From: Nitrospina sp.
GTDB lineage: Bacteria; Nitrospinota; Nitrospinia; Nitrospinales; Nitrospinaceae
Assembly (NCBI GenBank): GCA_004357435.1
Contig: SMVS01000038.1
Location: forward strand, 1 to 24,357
Length of the DNA stretch: 24,357 nt
Direction of reading: 5' to 3'
A model generated the notes under the pieces. It was given only the letters and a program-made list of their open reading frames with translations, did no database searches and was not told the origin of the DNA. Made by a program: the position numbers and the translations under genes. Shown piece by piece: positions 8,204 through 15,218 of the stretch. Position 1 is the first letter of the stretch. The number at the start of each line of letters is the position of its first letter.

Positions 8204-9903
8204 TTCAACCGGCTTTGCATGTCCTTGAGAGGCATGAGGTCACCTTTCTTGGCGGCGGCGGCGATGCCTTTGCGATAGACCTCGGCGGCTTCCTCCTTCT
8301 GCGATAGTTTCTCCAAAGTTTTGCCCAGGGCCAGGTAAGCCGCGGAATAATCTTTAAAATTTTCCACGACCGTTTGCAGAGGAGCCAACGCCTCTTCGTA
8401 TTTTTGGGTGTCCAGGTAAATCGTGCCCAGGCCAAAATTGGCGATCTGGTCGATGGGGTCGATTTCCAGAACCTGCTTGAACATGCCGACCTGCCTTTCC
8501 TGTTCTACGCGGTCCTGTTTGTCCTGCTTTTTTTTCTCTCTTTTGATCCGGCCCTCCTCGACCAATTTCTCGAACTGGATGGCGGTGGCTTCGCCTTTTT
8601 CCAACTCAGCATCCTCGATGCGGCCCTGTTGCATGTAATAGATGGAAAGGTTGGTGTGAGCCATGATTTCCTGCGGATCGATCTCAGCCAGCCGCTTCAT
8701 GAGAGCTATCGCCTCGTCCAGCTTATTTTGTTTTGACAGCATCACCCCCAGGGCCTCATAGCCAGGTGCGAATTTGGGATCGAGCGCGATGGCTTCCCGC
8801 AACAATGAAATGGGTTTTTCAAGGTCCTCTTCTTTTTTAAAAAACGACAACGCTTCCTGATGCAGTTTCTCGGCCCGCTCCGTTCGCGAATGGGTTTGGT
8901 GAAACGGCAACAGCGCGGTTTTAACTTTGAAAGGCTGGTCCCCGATCGTCACCTCCAACTCCTGATCCGGGCTTCTGAAGTCCTTTTGAATATAGGCCAG
9001 TGCGATATTTTTCCCGAGAGAATAGGAATAGGTCGTGCTTTTGATCGTTCCGATCTTTTTATTTTTTATTTTGATGACCGCATTGTAGGGCGGCAGGGTT
9101 GCGCCTTCGATCACCAACCCCATCAAAGCAAACGCCGGGGACCCGTATGTCTTCAAACGGGCGATCACTTCCTGACCGGTGTAACACCCTTTGTGGTAGC
9201 TGACGGAGCTGTGCTCCAATCCAGTTTCCGGGAGAATATGGGTCTTGTCCATGTCCTTGCCATAAACCAGCTTGCCCGCCTCAATGCGCAGGATCTCGCG
9301 CGCCTCCTCGCCGATGGCGGCGATTCCGTAAGGCTCCCCGACCTCCTCAATTTTTTGGATCAACTGATTTTTGAAAGCGGATGGCAACGCCAGGACATAG
9401 CCTTCCTCACCCGTCAGGCTTTTGCAAAATCCCCAGACCTCGGTGTCGCCGATGGTGAGCTTTAAAACATCGTTGGGTTTGGTCAGGCGATGCGCCTGGC
9501 CGGCCAAAGCTTCCAGAAGGGCCGGGCTTTTGGGTCCCTGCAGGGCCAGCAGGACATCGGGCACGTTCTTGGTGTCAAACGTGATGTCTTCGCGGAAGTG
9601 ATAGGCTTCCAGATTTTGGATTAAGGCATCCCGCTGGTTTTTTTCCAACAGGAACAAGGCGGAGGTTTCGGAATTCTTATGAACGGAAAAGGAACACAGC
9701 AAGCGGGCCTTGCGGTCAGTCAGGGCGTTGTCCAACCCAGAGCCCACTGCCAGTGCCAAGACGTCGTTGGTGGTTTGGGTTTGCAGATAAGTGAACGTAT
9801 CCTGGCCGGAGGCGGCCGCCAGGCACCAATCGTCCAAAAGAAAATAACCGCAGGTCTCCCGGACATGATGGTGTTCTTCAGAAATGTCGGTGATGGTTTC
9901 CAT
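8179..9903 (-). CDS. ygfZ: YgfZ-type folate-binding Fe-S protein fused to TPR domain
   Basis: A 574-residue fusion. Residues 1-335 are a YgfZ/GcvT-like domain, and KGCYTGQE at 238-245 is the YgfZ signature containing the conserved Cys (C240). YgfZ-type proteins act with tetrahydrofolate in maintaining or repairing certain Fe-S enzymes. Residues from about 345 to the end are TPR repeats (for example YEALGVMLSKQNKLDEAIAL and FGLGTIYLDTQKYEEALAPL), with a charged Lys/Arg/Glu/Gln stretch near 455-480 between two TPR blocks. E. coli YgfZ is about 326 residues and lacks the TPR part. The gene follows the A-type carrier on the same strand after about 200 bp, which fits a shared Fe-S role. A leader element related to the one at 361-526 lies directly before the ATG. 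Its tail overlaps the convergent 565-aa gene. Confidence 0.9.
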   Translation of the reverse strand: METITDISEEHHHVRETCGYFLLDDWCLAAASGQDTFTYLQTQTTNDVLALAVGSGLDNALTDRKARLLCSFSVHKNSETSALFLLEKNQRDALIQNLEAYHFREDITFDTKNVPDVLLALQGPKSPALLEALAGQAHRLTKPNDVLKLTIGDTEVWGFCKSLTGEEGYVLALPSAFKNQLIQKIEEVGEPYGIAAIGEEAREILRIEAGKLVYGKDMDKTHILPETGLEHSSVSYHKGCYTGQEVIARLKTYGSPAFALMGLVIEGATLPPYNAVIKIKNKKIGTIKSTTYSYSLGKNIALAYIQKDFRSPDQELEVTIGDQPFKVKTALLPFHQTHSRTERAEKLHQEALSFFKKEEDLEKPISLLREAIALDPKFAPGYEALGVMLSKQNKLDEAIALMKRLAEIDPQEIMAHTNLSIYYMQQGRIEDAELEKGEATAIQFEKLVEEGRIKREKKKQDKQDRVEQERQVGMFKQVLEIDPIDQIANFGLGTIYLDTQKYEEALAPLQTVVENFKDYSAAYLALGKTLEKLSQKEEAAEVYRKGIAAAAKKGDLMPLKDMQSRLNQILHSES

Positions 9904-9989
9904 CCACTAGCCGTGGGGCAAAAGCTGGTAATTACGAGTCTTGCCTGGTAATTATCGAGCGCAAAACAGAGCTTGACCCATTTTGCTCC
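9904..9989 (-). repeat. Diverged third copy of the leader element, at the ygfZ start
   Basis: On the minus strand, GGAGCAAAATGGGTCA at 9989-9974 matches plus-strand 446-461 in 15 of 16 bases. GGTCA then lies 16 nt from GCGCTC (9962-9957), the same spacing as at 361/377 and 457/473. TTTTGCC follows GCGCTC after almost the same distance (39 against 40 nt). The middle has diverged and instead contains a short direct repeat of a GTAATTA-containing motif. The copy ends in a small hairpin, CCAC-GGCTA-GTGG (9916-9904), which abuts the ygfZ ATG at 9903. The intergenic remainder up to 10107 contains no gene. Confidence 0.6.
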
Positions 9990-10107
9990 AGCGCTTCGCG
10001 GCCAGCGGCACGCTCACGGGAAGATAGATGGTTGACACTCTGAGGCACGCCCACAAGGGTTGAATGCATATCCGAGTCAGGACCTCTTGCGTCCAGCGGC
10101 ACGCTGG

Positions 10108-10449
10108 TCAGGTGAGGGAAAAAGACTCGCCGCATCCGCAGGTGGATTTGGCATTGGGATTGACGAAAACAAAACCTTTGCCCTGCAACCCTCCTTGGAA
10201 ATCGAGCTCCATACCCTTTAAATAAATCAGACTTTTGGCATCCATGAAAACCTGGAACCCGTTCGATTCCACGATGGTGTCGCCTTTATCTTTTTCGGTG
10301 AACCCGAGGTCGTAGGACAGGCCGGAACAGCCTCCGCCTTTGACTCCCAAGCGCAAACCGATACCCGGTTTATTTTCCGCTTCAATCAGTTTTTTAACTT
10401 CTTCCGCCGCAATCGGGGTGATCGCAACGAATTGCTTTGTTTCAGGCAT
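10108..10449 (-). CDS. erpA: A-type iron-sulfur carrier (ErpA/IscA family)
   Basis: A 113-residue protein of the HesB/IscA/ErpA/SufA family, which takes assembled Fe-S clusters from a scaffold and passes them to apo-enzymes. The three conserved cysteines are present: C41 in GGGCSG, and C104 and C106 in STCGCGESF near the C terminus. The length is typical. A TTG further upstream (10476) is open, but the ATG at 10449 gives the canonical N terminus and has GGGAG ten bases ahead. It is transcribed from its own promoter, divergently from bolA, and ygfZ lies downstream. The subtype (ErpA, IscA or SufA) cannot be fixed from sequence alone; absence of nearby isc or suf genes favours ErpA. Confidence 0.92.
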   Translation of the reverse strand: MPETKQFVAITPIAAEEVKKLIEAENKPGIGLRLGVKGGGCSGLSYDLGFTEKDKGDTIVESNGFQVFMDAKSLIYLKGMELDFQGGLQGKGFVFVNPNAKSTCGCGESFSLT

Positions 10450-10535
10450 AACGCTAAGACTCCCAGTGGGTAACAATTTATATCGACTATTGTTTACTCA
10501 TAGATAAGATTCCAGAAAGCTCAATTGGTTGCATG

Positions 10536-10565
10536 ATTATACAGGAAAATTCACCGGCAGGTCAA
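10536..10565 (-). promoter_or_regulatory. Sigma70 promoter for erpA-ygfZ
   Basis: Read on the minus strand, TTGACC (10565-10560) and TATAAT (10541-10536) are separated by 18 bp. The -10 is a perfect match and the -35 differs at one base. Transcription would start near 10528, about 80 nt upstream of the erpA ATG at 10449. Confidence 0.65.
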
Positions 10566-10652
10566 TTCATAACGGCTCCCCATGAGCCGGAAATATTATT
10601 ATATAATATTGATATTATTGATATTAAAAATCATCGGGTGGCGTCTGTTTTG

Positions 10653-10661
10653 TGCTATAGT
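10653..10661 (+). promoter_or_regulatory. Candidate extended -10 promoter for bolA operon
   Basis: TGCTATAGT at 10653-10661 is an extended -10 (TG, one base, then TATAGT). I find no matching -35 at 17 bp, as expected of some extended -10 promoters. The 10590-10630 stretch just upstream is almost pure A/T, which could act as an UP-like element. The start would be near 10668, placing the palindrome at 10705-10723 within the transcribed leader. Confidence 0.4.
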
Positions 10662-10704
10662 CGTAGCTGTTCCGAAGGACTCTTAAAAAAGTTAAAACCT
10701 TTTA

Positions 10705-10723
10705 TATTGGATTGAATCCAATA
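10705..10723. promoter_or_regulatory. 19-bp perfect palindrome, operator-like
   Basis: TATTGGATT and AATCCAATA flank a single central G, a perfect inverted repeat with 9-bp arms about 50 bp ahead of the bolA start. A one-base spacer is poor for an RNA hairpin and not terminator-like, and no T-run follows. A dimeric repressor or activator site is the likelier reading. The cognate regulator is not in the window. Confidence 0.6.
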
Positions 10724-10774
10724 GGTTAACGAGTTCACCCCGATGTGTCCTTAAATGTTTGGAAAGGCCGGTTA

Positions 10775-11011
10775 ATGATTAGAATACCCGATTTGATCGC
10801 CTTGGTGCAAAAGGAGATCCCTGACGCTGAGGTCAATGCTTTGGATAAAACAGGTATGAGCGACCATTTCATCATCCACGTGACTTCCAAGGAGTTTGTG
10901 GACAAGGATGTGATGGAACGCCACCGCTTGGTTCAAAGCTGTTTGACCGCCGCCATGCAGGACGGTAGAATTCATGCGGCGGAAATCAAAACCGCTGTTC
11001 CCGGCGAATGA
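10775..11011 (+). CDS. bolA: BolA-family protein
   Basis: A 78-residue BolA domain. BolA proteins pair with monothiol glutaredoxins and share a [2Fe-2S] cluster with them. The core DHFIIHVTSKEFVDKDVMERHRLVQ (residues 29-53) with conserved His and the RHRLV block is diagnostic. This is the short, single-domain type. A GTG at 10745 is open, but the ATG at 10775 has GGAAAGG seven bases ahead and gives the usual N terminus. The monothiol glutaredoxin gene starts 59 bp after its stop, which matches the well-known BolA-Grx partnership. A perfect palindrome and an extended -10 lie upstream. Confidence 0.9.
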   Translation: MIRIPDLIALVQKEIPDAEVNALDKTGMSDHFIIHVTSKEFVDKDVMERHRLVQSCLTAAMQDGRIHAAEIKTAVPGE

Positions 11012-11070
11012 CCGGGTGGCTTATTCAAATTCAATTTTTGTATTCACCAGTTTCATAAAGGAGTTCATTC

Positions 11071-11391
11071 ATGTCTGCGGAAGATGAAATTAAAGAAGAA
11101 ATCAAAAAAAACAAAATTTTGATTTATGGCAAAGGCACCAAAGCCGCACCGCAATGCGGGTTCACCAGTGAGACCATTCAGTTTTTCAACAAATACGGCT
11201 ACCCGTTTGAAGTGGTTAATTGTTTGGAGAACATGACAAAACGTGAGGCCCTCAGCAAGATGACCAATTGGCCGACGCTTCCTAAAGTGTTCATCGACGG
11301 CAAGTTTTATGGTGACACCGATATCCTGGATGAAATGGAAGCCAAGGGAGAAGTTGAACCGTTGTTGAAAGCCGCTTTTGGCGAAGGTTAA
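11071..11391 (+). CDS. grxD: Monothiol glutaredoxin, Grx4 type, with CGFT site
   Basis: A 106-residue monothiol glutaredoxin. KGTKAAPQCGFT holds the glutathione/cluster-binding Cys at residue 29, and the WPTLPKVFIDGKFYGDTDIL block carries the cis-Pro and glutathione-binding features. These proteins bind a glutathione-ligated [2Fe-2S] cluster as homodimers or with BolA and deliver it to targets. Two deviations are visible: the usual CGFS is CGFT, and the usual GGxD near the C terminus is GDTD. The length is typical. AAGGAG lies ahead of the ATG at good spacing. It sits between bolA and the peroxiredoxin-like gene, with gaps of 59 and 23 bp, so one transcript is likely. Confidence 0.93.
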   Translation: MSAEDEIKEEIKKNKILIYGKGTKAAPQCGFTSETIQFFNKYGYPFEVVNCLENMTKREALSKMTNWPTLPKVFIDGKFYGDTDILDEMEAKGEVEPLLKAAFGEG

Positions 11392-11414
11392 TTATCATCA
11401 ATTGAGAGGATTTT

Positions 11415-11939
11415 ATGGCTGATAAATTAGAGGTGGGGGATCGTGCGCCTAATTTCGAGTTGCCAGCGGTATACGGTTACAAGCCCGGGGCCACCAGCCC
11501 TTCCGCCGAGCAAGATGTGGTCGTCAAACTCAAGGATTATGAAGGTAAGAAATGGGTGGTCTTGGCATTCTATCTCTTCGACGCCAGTCCGGAGGATACC
11601 AAGGCCATGGTTTGTTTCAATGAGTGGAACCGGAAATTTCGCACCAAGGAAGTGGAACTTATGGCCTGCAGTTGGAACGGGGTCAATTCCCACCGTCAGT
11701 TTATTGAAGTTTATCAGATGGGATTCACCCTGCTGGCCGACGAGCACAAGAAAGTCACCGAACAGTATGGGGTCATTGAAGAAATTGATGACCTCGGTCA
11801 AATGGTCAAACGTGTCCACAGAACCACCTTTATCATCGACAAGACCGGTATGATCCGGGCCATCTGGGACAATATTGAAGACTTTCGCGAGCATCCCAAA
11901 GAAGTCTGGGAACGCATCCTCAAAGAAAAAGGCCTTTAG
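11415..11939 (+). CDS. Peroxiredoxin-like protein lacking the peroxidatic cysteine
   Basis: A 174-residue thioredoxin-fold protein of the AhpC-TSA/BCP class, with GDRAPNFELP at the N terminus and RTTFIIDKTGMIRAIW near residue 137 as in true peroxiredoxins. In the active-site loop the family has TPGCT, whereas this protein reads SPEDT (residues 58-62), so Asp61 occupies the peroxidatic position. Cys67 and Cys85 remain but are not at that position. A standard peroxidase reaction is therefore unlikely; a structural, chaperone or altered redox role in the bolA-grx operon is possible. The gap from grx is 23 bp, with GAGAGGA ahead of the ATG. It ends just before a terminator with duplicated arms. 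Confidence 0.88.
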   Translation: MADKLEVGDRAPNFELPAVYGYKPGATSPSAEQDVVVKLKDYEGKKWVVLAFYLFDASPEDTKAMVCFNEWNRKFRTKEVELMACSWNGVNSHRQFIEVYQMGFTLLADEHKKVTEQYGVIEEIDDLGQMVKRVHRTTFIIDKTGMIRAIWDNIEDFREHPKEVWERILKEKGL

Positions 11940-11948
11940 CGCCGCATG

Positions 11949-11997
11949 CCGGCTGGGTTCCGGTCACCAGCCGGGTTCCGGTCGCCAGCCGGAATTT
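11949..11997 (+). terminator. Terminator-like hairpin with a duplicated 3' arm
   Basis: CCGGCTGG at 11949-11956 can pair with CCAGCCGG at 11967-11974 or with an identical copy at 11985-11992. The two 3' arms arise from an 18-bp tandem duplication (11957-11974 and 11975-11992, 17 of 18 identical). AATTTT follows at 11993-11998. It lies between the stops of the peroxiredoxin-like gene and the convergent plsC, so it could serve either strand. Confidence 0.55.
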
Positions 11998-12007
11998 TCA
12001 AATTCCT

Positions 12008-12730
12008 TTAAAACTGGTTTGCCTCGTAGATATTGCAAATTGTTTCCCGTATTCCTTCCAGAACGGTTTCCTCCTTATCGCCAGCCCCGTATGCAACCGG
12101 TGGCGAGATGATGATACGGACCTGCCCGGGCCGAATCACGCCACTGCCTTTTTTGACAATTTGACCGGTGCCAATGATTGTCACCGGAACCAAAAGAGCT
12201 TTGGCACGTACTGCCAAAAGGTGGCCGCCTTTTTTGAAGGGTCCGATACGGCCATCCTTCGAACGCGTTCCTTCCGGAAACAGAACCACGGAACACCCGG
12301 ATTTCAGTTTTTCGATGGTGGTGAAAAAGGCTTTGTAGGCTTTTTTCCGGTTGGAGCGATCCACCGGCACGTATCCCGAAGCCCGCATCGACCAGCCCAC
12401 AAAAGGAATATTGAACAAACTGGATTTGGCCATCCAGCGGATTTGGATTGGCAGGAATCCGGACAGCGCGAAAATGTCGAAAGCGCTCTGATGATTGGCC
12501 ACCAGAATCTGTGCCCGGTCCGTCTGGAGGTGTTCGAGGCCGCTGAGATGAACCTCCACGCCGTTCCATCGGCAAACACATCGGCTCCACAGGCTGGAAA
12601 TGCGGTGTGAAAGGTTACCGCTTCGGTCCACCCATCCCATCAGAATCGATAGCACTCCCAGAATCAGGGAAAGCACAACGATAACAATCCAGAACTTGGT
12701 GGTATGATAAATGGCATTGACGGTATTCAA
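12008..12730 (-). CDS. plsC: 1-acyl-sn-glycerol-3-phosphate acyltransferase (PlsC family)
   Basis: A 240-residue lysophosphatidate acyltransferase, which transfers a second acyl chain to make phosphatidic acid at the inner membrane. NHQSAFD at residues 79-85 is the catalytic NHx4D block, and FPEGTRS at 151-157 is the substrate-binding block. One hydrophobic N-terminal helix (residues 13-32) would anchor it. Length and motif spacing are typical of the family. The start is divergent from the nuclease gene with only 35 bp between the two, so the two promoters must overlap the neighbouring 5' ends. An ornithine-lipid acyltransferase is the main alternative, but phospholipid synthesis is more likely. 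Confidence 0.92.
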   Translation of the reverse strand: MNTVNAIYHTTKFWIVIVVLSLILGVLSILMGWVDRSGNLSHRISSLWSRCVCRWNGVEVHLSGLEHLQTDRAQILVANHQSAFDIFALSGFLPIQIRWMAKSSLFNIPFVGWSMRASGYVPVDRSNRKKAYKAFFTTIEKLKSGCSVVLFPEGTRSKDGRIGPFKKGGHLLAVRAKALLVPVTIIGTGQIVKKGSGVIRPGQVRIIISPPVAYGAGDKEETVLEGIRETICNIYEANQF

Positions 12731-12765
12731 AACTTTAGTAGAGATGAAGTTGAAAGGAGACGGTC

Positions 12766-13554
12766 TTGCGCGGATGTTACGGCAATATTTTGGGCTGGAT
12801 CGTTTTGATCAGTGTCGTGCCGGTGTCTCATGGGCTGGCCTGGGGTCCGCAAGGACATCGAATTGTCGGCGTGATCGCTGAACTTCATTTGCGACCTGAG
12901 ATCCGCAACCGAATTCTTCGTGAGTTTAACATAAAACATTTGTCCAGTGTTGCGAATTGGGCGGATGCCATCAAGCGTGACCGCAAGGCAACGCGAAGCT
13001 TTCACTACACCAATATCGATCCCGCCTCGGACCGCTACCGGCAGTCCCGGGACTGCCCGCGCAAAGATTGCGTGACTGAAAAAATCAAGGAGTTCACCGG
13101 CCAGTTGCAAAACCAGGTTGCTCCGCCGAAGGTTCGCTGGGAAGCGTTCAGGTTTTTGGTTCATCTGGTGGCCGATGTTCATCAACCCATGCATCTGGGC
13201 CACTCCAGGGACCGCGGCGGCAACCAAATCCGCGTTCACTTTCAGAATAAAAACACCAACCTGCACGCGGTCTGGGATCATGGCTTGATCGATTGGCAGG
13301 GGAAAACTCTGCTACAATACGCCCGGTTTTTAAATCAGAAGGTGACCCTTGAACAGGCCCGAAAATGGACCGGCGGCACTCCGGAGGACTGGACCAATGA
13401 ATCGCGAGTGCTGGTTTTGAAACACGGGTACCCCATAGCAGAGGACGGGCGCCTCACCCCGCAGTACATCGAACGAGGCCAGCGCGTGGTGGCCGGTCAA
13501 TTGCAAAAAGCCGGAGTGCGATTGGCGGATCTTTTGAATCGAATCCTGCGGTAA
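12766..13554 (+). CDS. Secreted S1/P1-type nuclease
   Basis: A 262-residue zinc-dependent nuclease. A signal peptide (residues 1-25, ending HGLA) would be cut to leave Trp26 at the new N terminus, the residue whose amino group binds zinc in P1 nuclease. His31, Asp67 (NWAD), the His of FHYTN, the HLVADVHQPMH block and the NLHAVWDH block supply the remaining ligands of the trinuclear zinc site. The family cleaves single-stranded DNA and RNA, releasing 5'-nucleotides. The start is TTG at 12766, with AAGGAG seven bases ahead, and no better ATG exists. Export points to a periplasmic or extracellular role in nucleic acid scavenging. The hydrolase gene follows after 30 bp. Confidence 0.92.
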   Translation: MRGCYGNILGWIVLISVVPVSHGLAWGPQGHRIVGVIAELHLRPEIRNRILREFNIKHLSSVANWADAIKRDRKATRSFHYTNIDPASDRYRQSRDCPRKDCVTEKIKEFTGQLQNQVAPPKVRWEAFRFLVHLVADVHQPMHLGHSRDRGGNQIRVHFQNKNTNLHAVWDHGLIDWQGKTLLQYARFLNQKVTLEQARKWTGGTPEDWTNESRVLVLKHGYPIAEDGRLTPQYIERGQRVVAGQLQKAGVRLADLLNRILR

Positions 13555-13584
13555 ATATCATCACCCTTGAAGAAGGAGGTCGCG

Positions 13585-14301
13585 TTGTCTGAAGAAAATC
13601 CGATTTATTTTAAACAATTGTTGTCGGGCGTCGATATCGGAAAGGGCGACACATCCGCCCGCAATATGGCCAACTTCATCTATCTCATCGGCGATACCAA
13701 AACCCGGGAGTGCGTGGTGGTGGACCCGGCATGGGACATCGACGGCCTGTTGGATGTGGTCGCCGAAGACGACATGAATCTCACTGGAGTGCTGGTGACG
13801 CATTACCATCCTGACCACGTCGGCGGCCAGATTTTCGGCATGGACATCATCGGATTGCCGGAACTGATGGCGAAAAATCCGGTTCCCGTCTATGTCAACA
13901 AACATGAAGCCGACGGCCTGAAGCAGGTCACCGGGATTTCAACGTCGGATATGAAACTGGTGGACAATGAGGACAAAATGAAAGTGGGTTCGGTCGAAAT
14001 TTCATTCCTGCACACGCCGGGGCACACTCCCGGCTCGCAATGTTTCCGGGTAGCGGACAGTCTGGTGGCGGGTGATACGCTGTTTCTGCAAGGCTGTGGG
14101 CGGGTCGATCTGCCGGGAGGGGACAGCGAGGAAATGTATCGAACGCTCACCCAACGCCTGACCAAAATTCAGGACGAAATTGTTCTGTACCCAGGGCATA
14201 ACTATGGCGGCAAGGATTTCGCCCCGCTGGGCGAGGTTCGGGAGACCAACTCCTATCTGCAGATCGACAGTTTGGAGCAATGGCGGATGCTCATGGGTTG
14301 A
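13585..14301 (+). CDS. Metallo-beta-lactamase-fold hydrolase, glyoxalase II-like
   Basis: A 238-residue MBL-fold enzyme. THYHPDHVGG (residues 72-81) is the HxHxDH metal motif, followed by the His of LHTPGHTPGS, the Asp of VAGDTLF and the His of LYPGHNYGG, which complete a binuclear metal site. The overall arrangement resembles hydroxyacylglutathione hydrolases and related thioester hydrolases. The glutathione-binding C-terminal domain of classical glyoxalase II looks short or absent, so the substrate is uncertain; a persulfide dioxygenase is another option. AAGGAGG at 13573-13579 lies five bases before TTG 13585, so I start there rather than at TTG 13567. No signal peptide. It is close behind the nuclease gene and may be cotranscribed. 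Confidence 0.88.
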   Translation: MSEENPIYFKQLLSGVDIGKGDTSARNMANFIYLIGDTKTRECVVVDPAWDIDGLLDVVAEDDMNLTGVLVTHYHPDHVGGQIFGMDIIGLPELMAKNPVPVYVNKHEADGLKQVTGISTSDMKLVDNEDKMKVGSVEISFLHTPGHTPGSQCFRVADSLVAGDTLFLQGCGRVDLPGGDSEEMYRTLTQRLTKIQDEIVLYPGHNYGGKDFAPLGEVRETNSYLQIDSLEQWRMLMG

Positions 14302-14351
14302 GGAATGCCGGTCCTGCTCTAAGGAAAAATGTTAGAAATCCATTAGGTCCA

Positions 14352-14380
14352 TTGATTCGCGTTATTCAAAATGATATAAG
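14352..14380 (+). promoter_or_regulatory. Candidate sigma70 promoter for DUF47-PiT operon
   Basis: TTGATT (14352-14357) and TATAAG (14375-14380) are separated by 17 bp, giving four and five matches to the consensus boxes. The start would be near 14387, about 115 nt ahead of the DUF47 gene. I see no Pho-box-like direct repeats nearby. Confidence 0.5.
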
Positions 14381-14503
14381 CTGACTGAGACCACCGCGGA
14401 AGGGATGACTTTTGATGGTACGGACGAGCGGTGGTGGGTCGGATTTTAAGAACACTGGTGGGGGCGCCCATTGCCTGCACCTCTTTAATTTAAGGTAAAC
14501 GCC

Positions 14504-15175
14504 ATGCGATCCATCCTTTCGATGTTCGCCAAATCGCCATTCAAGCCGCTGGTCAAGCACATGGAGAAGGTGCGGGCCTGTGTCGACCAGATCCAACCTC
14601 TATTTATGGCGCAAAATTCCGGCAAGTACGACAAAGTGGCGTCGATTGGGGATAAGATCGTGCGGTTGGAACACGACGCCGATAAGATTAAAGACGATAT
14701 CCGGAGCCATCTTCCGCAAAGCATGTTCCTGGCGGTGGACAAGCGCGACTTCACGCACCTGCTTTCTGCCCAGGACGATATTGCCGATGCGGTGGAGGAC
14801 TTGGCCGTACTCCTGCGCATCAAAAACCTGGTGACGCCGGAAGTCATCAAGCCAACGCTGGATCCTCTGATTGAGCACGTGGTCTTCAGCGCTCAGAGTG
14901 CTTGTGATTTGATTTCCGAACTGGAAAACCTGTTGGAAGCTTCGTTCGGCGGCATGGAGGCGGACAAGGTCGCAAAAGGTTGCCAGCAACTTGCGGAATA
15001 TGAATTTGAAGCGGACAAAAAACAGTTTCTGCTGGCCCAACAATTATTTTCCCTCGGCGATGCGATCTCGGCCGCTGATTTGATGCTCTGGAATGAAGTG
15101 AGTAAAAAATTGGGTGGAGTGGCGGACAAATCGGAACAAATCGGGAAAACCCTGCGCATTTTTCTTGCCAAGTAA
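14504..15175 (+). CDS. DUF47/TIGR00153 PhoU-like phosphate transport accessory protein
   Basis: A 223-residue helical protein of the DUF47 family, which is related to PhoU and nearly always encoded beside PiT transporters. The family pattern is visible in LEHDADKIKDDIRSHLP (residues 53-69) and in DFTHLLSAQDDIADAVEDLA (82-101), where acidic clusters bind metals in related PhoU proteins. Length and start fit the family. The PiT gene starts 43 bp after its stop, so the two form an operon, and the protein probably controls or couples transporter activity at the membrane. A candidate promoter lies at 14352-14380. Confidence 0.93.
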   Translation: MRSILSMFAKSPFKPLVKHMEKVRACVDQIQPLFMAQNSGKYDKVASIGDKIVRLEHDADKIKDDIRSHLPQSMFLAVDKRDFTHLLSAQDDIADAVEDLAVLLRIKNLVTPEVIKPTLDPLIEHVVFSAQSACDLISELENLLEASFGGMEADKVAKGCQQLAEYEFEADKKQFLLAQQLFSLGDAISAADLMLWNEVSKKLGGVADKSEQIGKTLRIFLAK

Positions 15176-15218
15176 AAGTTCTTCAAAATTATCTGTCTGA
15201 GATGATCAGGAGACACCA

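Noticed and set aside
8860..9465. A 201-residue plus-strand ORF inside ygfZ
   Set aside because: It is antisense to the YgfZ domain, whose signature motif is intact.
9932..10135. A 67-residue minus-strand ORF between erpA and ygfZ
   Set aside because: It overlaps the erpA 3' end and the leader element and has no protein-like pattern.
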